Below are positions 60,026 to 64,000 of a stretch of 64,000 nt of DNA, piece after piece. The stretch is from Salinispora mooreana (GTDB lineage: Bacteria > Actinomycetota > Actinomycetes > Mycobacteriales > Micromonosporaceae), in assembly GCF_000379065.1 (NCBI RefSeq), contig NZ_KB900614.1:1548850-1612849 (forward strand). Direction: 5' to 3'. The number at the start of each line of letters is the position of its first letter. The first letter of the stretch is position 1. Under the pieces are notes generated by a model. The model was not told where the DNA came from. It did no database searches and was given only the letters and a program-made list of their open reading frames with translations. A program made the translations under genes and the position numbers.

Positions 60026-60121
60026 CGAGGTCTCCTTCACCCACTTTCGTAGGCAACCATCCGAGGCAGGCTCCGGGCCCGCCGTACTGACCGGAATGGC
60101 TCGTGGGAAGTACTCCCCTCG
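60026..60121 (-). promoter_or_regulatory. yybP-ykoY (manganese) riboswitch upstream of the TerC gene
   Basis: On the minus strand, CGAGG (60121-60117) and CCTCG (60030-60026) form the closing P1 stem. Immediately inside are the conserved GGGGAGTA (60118-60111) and GGAGACC (60035-60029) strings, which are the diagnostic parts of the yybP-ykoY Mn2+ riboswitch. Stems lie between (CACGAGCC, GCCTACGAA). It ends 28 bases before the TerC start codon, so Mn binding would permit TerC expression, as known for this class. Confidence 0.8.
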
Positions 60122-60228
60122 TCGCGACAAGGTTAGGCCAATCCGGGTCCGGTCTGCCACGCGGCACCCCGGCCACCCAGTCTCCCACCAGCACACCTAG
60201 CCCCCTATCCCCCGGGCCCATCGGCGCC

Positions 60229-60234
60229 TATCGT
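60229..60234 (+). promoter_or_regulatory. -10 box (TATCGT) of a leaderless CaiB-type gene promoter
   Basis: TATCGT followed by 6 bases and ATG 60241. The divergent TerC riboswitch begins about 110 bases away on the other strand. Confidence 0.45.
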
Positions 60235-60240
60235 GGCCCG

Positions 60241-61407
60241 ATGACCGACAACGTACCGGCCGGCCCCCTCGCCGGGGTGCGGGTAATCGAGCTGGCCGGG
60301 ATTGGGCCAGGACCGTTCGCCGCAATGATGCTGGCCGATCTCGGTGCCGAGGTGATCCGGGTGGACCGGGCGGCCGACGTGGACCCGGCCGCTTTCGGCA
60401 CCCCCCACCCCGATCTACTGAACCGGGGGCGGCGATCAATCGGCGTGGACCTGAAGTCACCCCCCGGCCGCGACGTGGCACTCGCGCTGACCGCCGGCGC
60501 GGATGTGCTGATCGAGGGCTTCCGGCCCGGCGTGACCGAGCGACTCGGTCTCGGCCCGGCGGACTGCCACGCGGTCAACCCACACCTCGTGTACGGGCGG
60601 ATGACCGGCTGGGGGCAGCACGGTCCCGCCGCACTGGAAGCCGGGCATGACATCACCTACCTGGCCTTGACCGGGACGCTACACGGGATCGGACGGGCCG
60701 ACGAACGTCCGGTGCCGCCACTGAACCTGCTCGGCGACTTCGGTGGCGGTGGAATGCTCCTGGCCCTCGGCCTGATCAGCGCCCTGTATGCCGTGCGCGG
60801 CGGTGCCCCCGGCCAGGTGGTGGACGCCGCCATCGTGGACGGCGTCTCGGTGCTCAGCACCCAGATCCACGCCCTGCGCCACCTCGGCCGGTGGCAGGAC
60901 CCCCGCGGAGTGAACCTGCTCGACGGGGGCGCTCCGTTCTACGACAGCTACGAGTGTGCCGACGGAAAGCATCTGGCGGTGGGCGCACTGGAGTCCCGCT
61001 TCTACGACGAACTGGTTCGGCGTACCGGGTTTCCGCTGCCTGGTGACACGGCGCTGGACCGCACCGATCCGGCGAACTGGCCGGCGCTGCGGGAGGCGTG
61101 GGCACGGTTGTTCCGGACCCGGACCCGGGACGAGTGGGCGGCGATGTTCGCCGGCTCGGACGCCTGCGTGGCGCCGGTTCTGGACTGGGCGGAGGCGCCG
61201 GCACACCCGCACCTGACGGCGCGGGACACGTTCGTGGAACACCACGGGGTGACCCAACCGGCACCCGCACCGCGCTTCTCCGGTACGCCGACGGCCCTGC
61301 ACCGGCCACCGCCACACCCCGGCGAACACACGGACGAACTGCTGGCCGAGGCGGGCTTCGGAGCTGACCGCATCGCCGACCTGCACGCTGCGGGCGCCGT
61401 AGCCTAG
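60241..61407 (+). CDS. CaiB/BaiF CoA-transferase family protein (alpha-methylacyl-CoA racemase-like)
   Basis: 388 residues from ATG 60241. Signature segments are PLAGVRVIELAGIGPGPFAA, RRSIGVDLKSPPGRDV, LIEGFRPGVTERLGLGPADC and NLLGDFGGGGMLLALGL, the last holding the catalytic Asp in the DFGGG motif of racemases. LVYGRMTGWGQHGP also matches. It is likely an alpha-methylacyl-CoA racemase or a CoA transferase acting in branched-chain fatty acid breakdown. No pathway genes are adjacent, so it is isolated. It ends 23 bases from the convergent DUF2267 gene. Confidence 0.9.
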   Translation: MTDNVPAGPLAGVRVIELAGIGPGPFAAMMLADLGAEVIRVDRAADVDPAAFGTPHPDLLNRGRRSIGVDLKSPPGRDVALALTAGADVLIEGFRPGVTERLGLGPADCHAVNPHLVYGRMTGWGQHGPAALEAGHDITYLALTGTLHGIGRADERPVPPLNLLGDFGGGGMLLALGLISALYAVRGGAPGQVVDAAIVDGVSVLSTQIHALRHLGRWQDPRGVNLLDGGAPFYDSYECADGKHLAVGALESRFYDELVRRTGFPLPGDTALDRTDPANWPALREAWARLFRTRTRDEWAAMFAGSDACVAPVLDWAEAPAHPHLTARDTFVEHHGVTQPAPAPRFSGTPTALHRPPPHPGEHTDELLAEAGFGADRIADLHAAGAVA

Positions 61408-61429
61408 TGCGGGGAGTCAGCGCGGCGGA

Positions 61430-61840
61430 TCAGGGCCGGCGCAGCGCCGAACCCGGCGCCAGCGCCGGCTCCACCAGTTCCCGGTAGTCGCGGGGCAGCT
61501 GCACCGCGACATCGTCGAACTCACCACCGCTGATCGCCTCCCGCAGCGTGATGAAGACCGCTCGGACGGCCCCGTGCGCAGCGGCTTCGTCAACGTGGGC
61601 ACGGGCGGCCACCCGAGTAACGAACTCTGCCGCCGCGAGCCGCTGCGCTGCCTCGTTGTCGGGCCCCGGCTTCAACACCCCCTGCAGCTGCGCCGGCAGC
61701 TGTACGGCCAGGTCCAGCACCTCCCCGCCGGTCAGCCGCTCGGCGAGCGTCTCCAGGACCGCCCGGGTCAGCTCCACCGCCTGCGCGGCAGGGGCTCCCG
61801 TCCGCTGCCCGACCTGGTCAACAAAGGTGTGATAGTCCAT
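61430..61840 (-). CDS. DUF2267 family protein (third copy in the window)
   Basis: 136 residues from ATG 61840 (MDYHTFVDQVGQRTGAPAAQ), preceded by AGGGGAC. It contains AVELTRAVLETLAERLTGGE, VLDLAVQLPAQLQGVLKPG and AVRAVFITLREAISGGEFDD, VAVQLPRDYRELVEP: two tandem halves of the DUF2267 fold. The function is unknown. It is unlike the first DUF2267 protein at 29.1 kb but shares the same domain. The frame to 61966 is rejected as a start. Confidence 0.85.
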   Translation of the reverse strand: MDYHTFVDQVGQRTGAPAAQAVELTRAVLETLAERLTGGEVLDLAVQLPAQLQGVLKPGPDNEAAQRLAAAEFVTRVAARAHVDEAAAHGAVRAVFITLREAISGGEFDDVAVQLPRDYRELVEPALAPGSALRRP

Positions 61841-61962
61841 GCTGTCCCCTTCGGTCCGCCGACCGGATACCCGCGCGGCGCGGTGGGGAAACTGCCGGAT
61901 TGCCGACGCCGGATACGACGTGGCCCAGGACGCTGACCCAGTGCTGGCCAGGGGATGTCCCC

Positions 61963-62631
61963 TCACTGCGCTGGTGCAGCCTGGCCGATCACCTCCGGGT
62001 ATCGCTGCTCTAGGTCCACCCGAGCGAGCGCGCCCACCAGCCAGGCCAACCGCTCGGACCGGCCGCTACCCGCCAGCCCGGCCAGGTCGTCGGCGGAATT
62101 CCCGAGGCCCAGCCGGCGGGCTGCGGCCAGCGCCCGCCGATCGGCGACCGGCGGTATCTCAGCCCACAGTGCCTGCACCTCGCGGAGAAATAGGACGACC
62201 GCCGCATCGTCCACCCCGGGCAACTCGGCGAGCAGGGCACGTTCCCGGTCGGCATCGCGGGCGGCGACCACACGCAACCGCCGAAGGTCGCCCCGGTACC
62301 GGTCAACGACCGCCTGTGCCAGCTCCCCGAGGGTGCCGGCGGTCTGCTCAGCCGTCGCGCGGAGCCCGCAGTCGCGCAGCAGCCCGGCCCGCTCTGCGGG
62401 CGTGGAGCGGGCCAGCCGGGCGGCGCTGTCCCAGCCCTGGTCCTGCAGGGCGTGGGCCACTTCAATGGCTCGCCGAGCGTCGCCGCGACGGGACAGCAAC
62501 ACGGCGAGGCAGAGCAGCTGGAAGAGGCTCGACGGATTGTTGGTGGTGCGGAAGCCGTACTGCTCAGCAAAGCCGCGCCCGTCACCGGCAAGCCGGCGGA
62601 CCAAGCGCTTCTTCTCCTCGATGGTGGGCAT
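61963..62631 (-). CDS. Helix-hairpin-helix (HhH-GPD/endonuclease III-like) protein
   Basis: 222 residues. The sequence PSSLFQLLCLAVLLSRRGDA, LLRDCGLRATAEQTAGTLGE and LRRLRVVAARDADRERALLA, LPGVDDAAVVLFLREVQALW follows the HhH-GPD layout, with the hairpin LPGVDDAAVV. The catalytic Lys and the VDxHV Asp of endonuclease III are not found, and there is no C-terminal iron-sulfur cysteine cluster. So it may bind DNA without glycosylase activity, or act on a different substrate. Close to a GT4 glycosyltransferase; no shared function evident. Confidence 0.75.
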   Translation of the reverse strand: MPTIEEKKRLVRRLAGDGRGFAEQYGFRTTNNPSSLFQLLCLAVLLSRRGDARRAIEVAHALQDQGWDSAARLARSTPAERAGLLRDCGLRATAEQTAGTLGELAQAVVDRYRGDLRRLRVVAARDADRERALLAELPGVDDAAVVLFLREVQALWAEIPPVADRRALAAARRLGLGNSADDLAGLAGSGRSERLAWLVGALARVDLEQRYPEVIGQAAPAQ

Positions 62632-62760
62632 GGGCGGCGACTACCCGCCCCGACCGGCGCCACTCCTGGCTGCCCGCCGTGCGCTGCCAGACATCCCACT
62701 CGGCTCGCCAACGCGCCCAGCCGCACCGCGCAGCCGCACCGCGGGTAGCGCGCGTCGTCC

Positions 62761-63972
62761 TCACCGTCGGCGTCCGCTGGCAGCCTCGTCCAGCAGGCAC
62801 TCGATCCGTTCCACTCCAGCAGGCATCGACATCTGCCGCAGGTACGCCTCCCGGCCCCGCCGGCCCATCTCGGCACGGGCAGCCGGCGGGATGGTGGCGG
62901 CCAACCAGAACCGGTCGGCGAGGGCATCCCACTCCTCCGGCGGACAGGAGAGTCCGGCCCGGGCACTCTCCACCACCTCAGCGGTGTCGCCGCCGGCCGA
63001 GGCGATGACCGGCGCCCCGCACGACAGGGTCGTCGGCAACTTGCCGGGCAGGGTGCTGCGCAGTTCGGGCAGGTCCCGAAGCATGACCAACTGGTAGTCG
63101 GCGGCGGCGTACAGCTCCGGCATGTCCAACGGCGAGCGCCGTTCGACGAACCGCACGTTGTCTGCCCCCAGCTCGGCGGCGAGCCCCCGCACCCGCCGCT
63201 CCTGCTCGCCCGACCCGACCAGCACCAGATCCATCCGGTGGTCGAGGGCTGCCGCTGCCCGCACCGCCGTCTCCAGCCCCTGGCGAGCGCCGATGGTGCC
63301 GGCGTACATGACCACGCAGCGGTCGTCGCGACGGATCAGTTGACCCGCGGCCGGACTCGGCGGAGCTGGCTGGAAGATCCGCTCGTCGGTCCAGTTGAGC
63401 ACCACCTCGACCCGCCCCGGGTCAGCCCCCTCGGCCACGACGAGGTCCCGCAGCGAGGGGGCCGCGACCACGATCCGGTCGGCGCGGTGGTAGGTAGCGG
63501 CCATCGCCCTGGCAAGCCGAGCGGTCCACCGATCGGGCCCGCCAGCCGCCGGCTCCGGACCAGCCCACACGTCCGGAACATGCACGACGGCCGGCACCCG
63601 CCGAAGTGCCCGCAGCAGGCGGGCGGCGGCGAAGGCGGTGGCCGTCGGCTGGTGCACGTAGAGGGCGTCGACACCGGCGAAGAACCGCCGGCCGACCAGC
63701 GACACGCTGCCTGCGAAGGAAAGGTGACCGGCCAACCGGCCGCGCATGCTCCGGCCGACGTAGCGGGGCACCCGCCGCACGGTCAGCCGCTCGCTACGGG
63801 TCTCGTGGCGCCAACGCTGGTGCCAGCCCGGGTAGGCGTGCCCGCCCGGATAGTCGGGAAAGCCAGTCAGCACCCGGACTTCGTGCCCACGCCGGGCGAG
63901 TTCCTCTGCGAGGCTGCCCGGGATGAAAGCCGGTTCCGGTGGAAAGTGATATGCCAGGATGCCGATCTTCAT
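62761..63972 (-). CDS. GT4-family (WbuB-like) glycosyltransferase
   Basis: 403 residues from ATG 63972. MKIGILAYHFPPEPAFIPGS and LAEELARRGHEVRVLTGFPD open a GT-B N-terminal domain. Later CVVMYAGTIGARQGLETAVR and DLVLVGSGEQERRVRGLAAE form the C-terminal Rossmann start, and SPLDMPELYAAADYQLVMLR with GCGAPV-like CGAPVIASAGGDTAEVV binds the nucleotide sugar. It adds a sugar to a lipid- or peptide-linked acceptor for cell-surface polysaccharide. It probably continues a cluster beyond the right edge. Start and family are clear; donor and acceptor are not. Confidence 0.9.
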   Translation of the reverse strand: MKIGILAYHFPPEPAFIPGSLAEELARRGHEVRVLTGFPDYPGGHAYPGWHQRWRHETRSERLTVRRVPRYVGRSMRGRLAGHLSFAGSVSLVGRRFFAGVDALYVHQPTATAFAAARLLRALRRVPAVVHVPDVWAGPEPAAGGPDRWTARLARAMAATYHRADRIVVAAPSLRDLVVAEGADPGRVEVVLNWTDERIFQPAPPSPAAGQLIRRDDRCVVMYAGTIGARQGLETAVRAAAALDHRMDLVLVGSGEQERRVRGLAAELGADNVRFVERRSPLDMPELYAAADYQLVMLRDLPELRSTLPGKLPTTLSCGAPVIASAGGDTAEVVESARAGLSCPPEEWDALADRFWLAATIPPAARAEMGRRGREAYLRQMSMPAGVERIECLLDEAASGRRR

Positions 63973-64000
63973 CGTTGCTCCCCCGTTGCCAGCAGGGCGG

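Noticed and set aside
61963..62631. Active endonuclease III (nth)
   Set aside because: The catalytic Lys/Asp pair and the iron-sulfur cysteines are absent.

Overview
The window is chromosomal DNA of a very GC-rich actinobacterium, almost certainly a member of the Micromonosporaceae (Salinispora or Micromonospora type). The evidence is the mycothiol gene mshC, an F420-type LLM oxidoreductase, actinobacterial-only families (DUF3090, SCO1664, DUF5703, DUF3140), a SecA2, a GAF-ANTAR regulator, and many genes whose start codon lies 6-7 bases after a TANNNT -10 box, the signature of leaderless mRNAs. I see no IS element, phage, CRISPR array, tRNA or rRNA. Most of the window reads as core chromosome, with a few decayed loci.

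Layout. 1-2390: truncated LuxR-type ATPase regulator, followed by about 1.3 kb of lower-GC DNA without a convincing gene. 3.7-9.3 kb: cobalamin-dependent methionine synthase, a PAC2 protein (with a possible leader peptide) and a GntR-family regulator with an operator-like palindrome and a G-quadruplex-like repeat. 9.4-16.4 kb: mshC, then the conserved cassette LLM oxidoreductase-uppP-phosphomutase-DUF3090-SCO1664, then an aldo/keto reductase. 16.4-22.5 kb: M20 hydrolase, small proteins, a ClpC-type unfoldase with co-transcribed DUF3140, and a NYN/PIN-like protein. 22.6-27.3 kb: a tightly overlapping four-gene operon built around a soluble FtsK/SpoIIIE-type ATPase. 27.1-28.9 kb: a two-gene locus with an 80-residue peptide (17-residue leader plus three 21-residue repeats) followed at once by a JmjC/cupin-4 oxygenase.

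29-44 kb holds regulators and stress functions: DUF2267, TraR/DksA-type zinc finger, winged-helix protein, DUF3500, GAF-ANTAR, secA2, ctaD, a SigB/F-type sigma factor, an aeRF1-like (Rv2629/Vms1-type) ribosome factor and a GCS2-type ligase. 43.9-45.1 kb contains two broken genes, a MarR remnant and a frameshifted TrmH-type RNA methyltransferase. 45.5-53.9 kb: citrate synthase, a three-gene envelope/glycan locus (small membrane protein, methyltransferase, membrane sulfatase-like enzyme), a GtrA remnant, a two-component system and an Ohr/OsmC protein lacking its second cysteine.

54.2-64 kb: a secreted lysozyme-like protein with SPTD repeats, a DivIVA-like coiled coil, a DUF2267-PCD fusion, NDH-2, a TerC protein preceded by a yybP-ykoY (manganese) riboswitch, a CaiB-type CoA transferase, a third DUF2267 protein, an HhH endonuclease-like protein and a GT4 glycosyltransferase.

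The two loci most likely to be undescribed systems are the repeat-peptide/JmjC pair (27.05-28.93 kb), which looks like a modified-peptide (RiPP-like) or dedicated hydroxylation system, and the FtsK-type ATPase operon (22.6-27.3 kb), which resembles a reduced type VII-like or DNA-handling machine.
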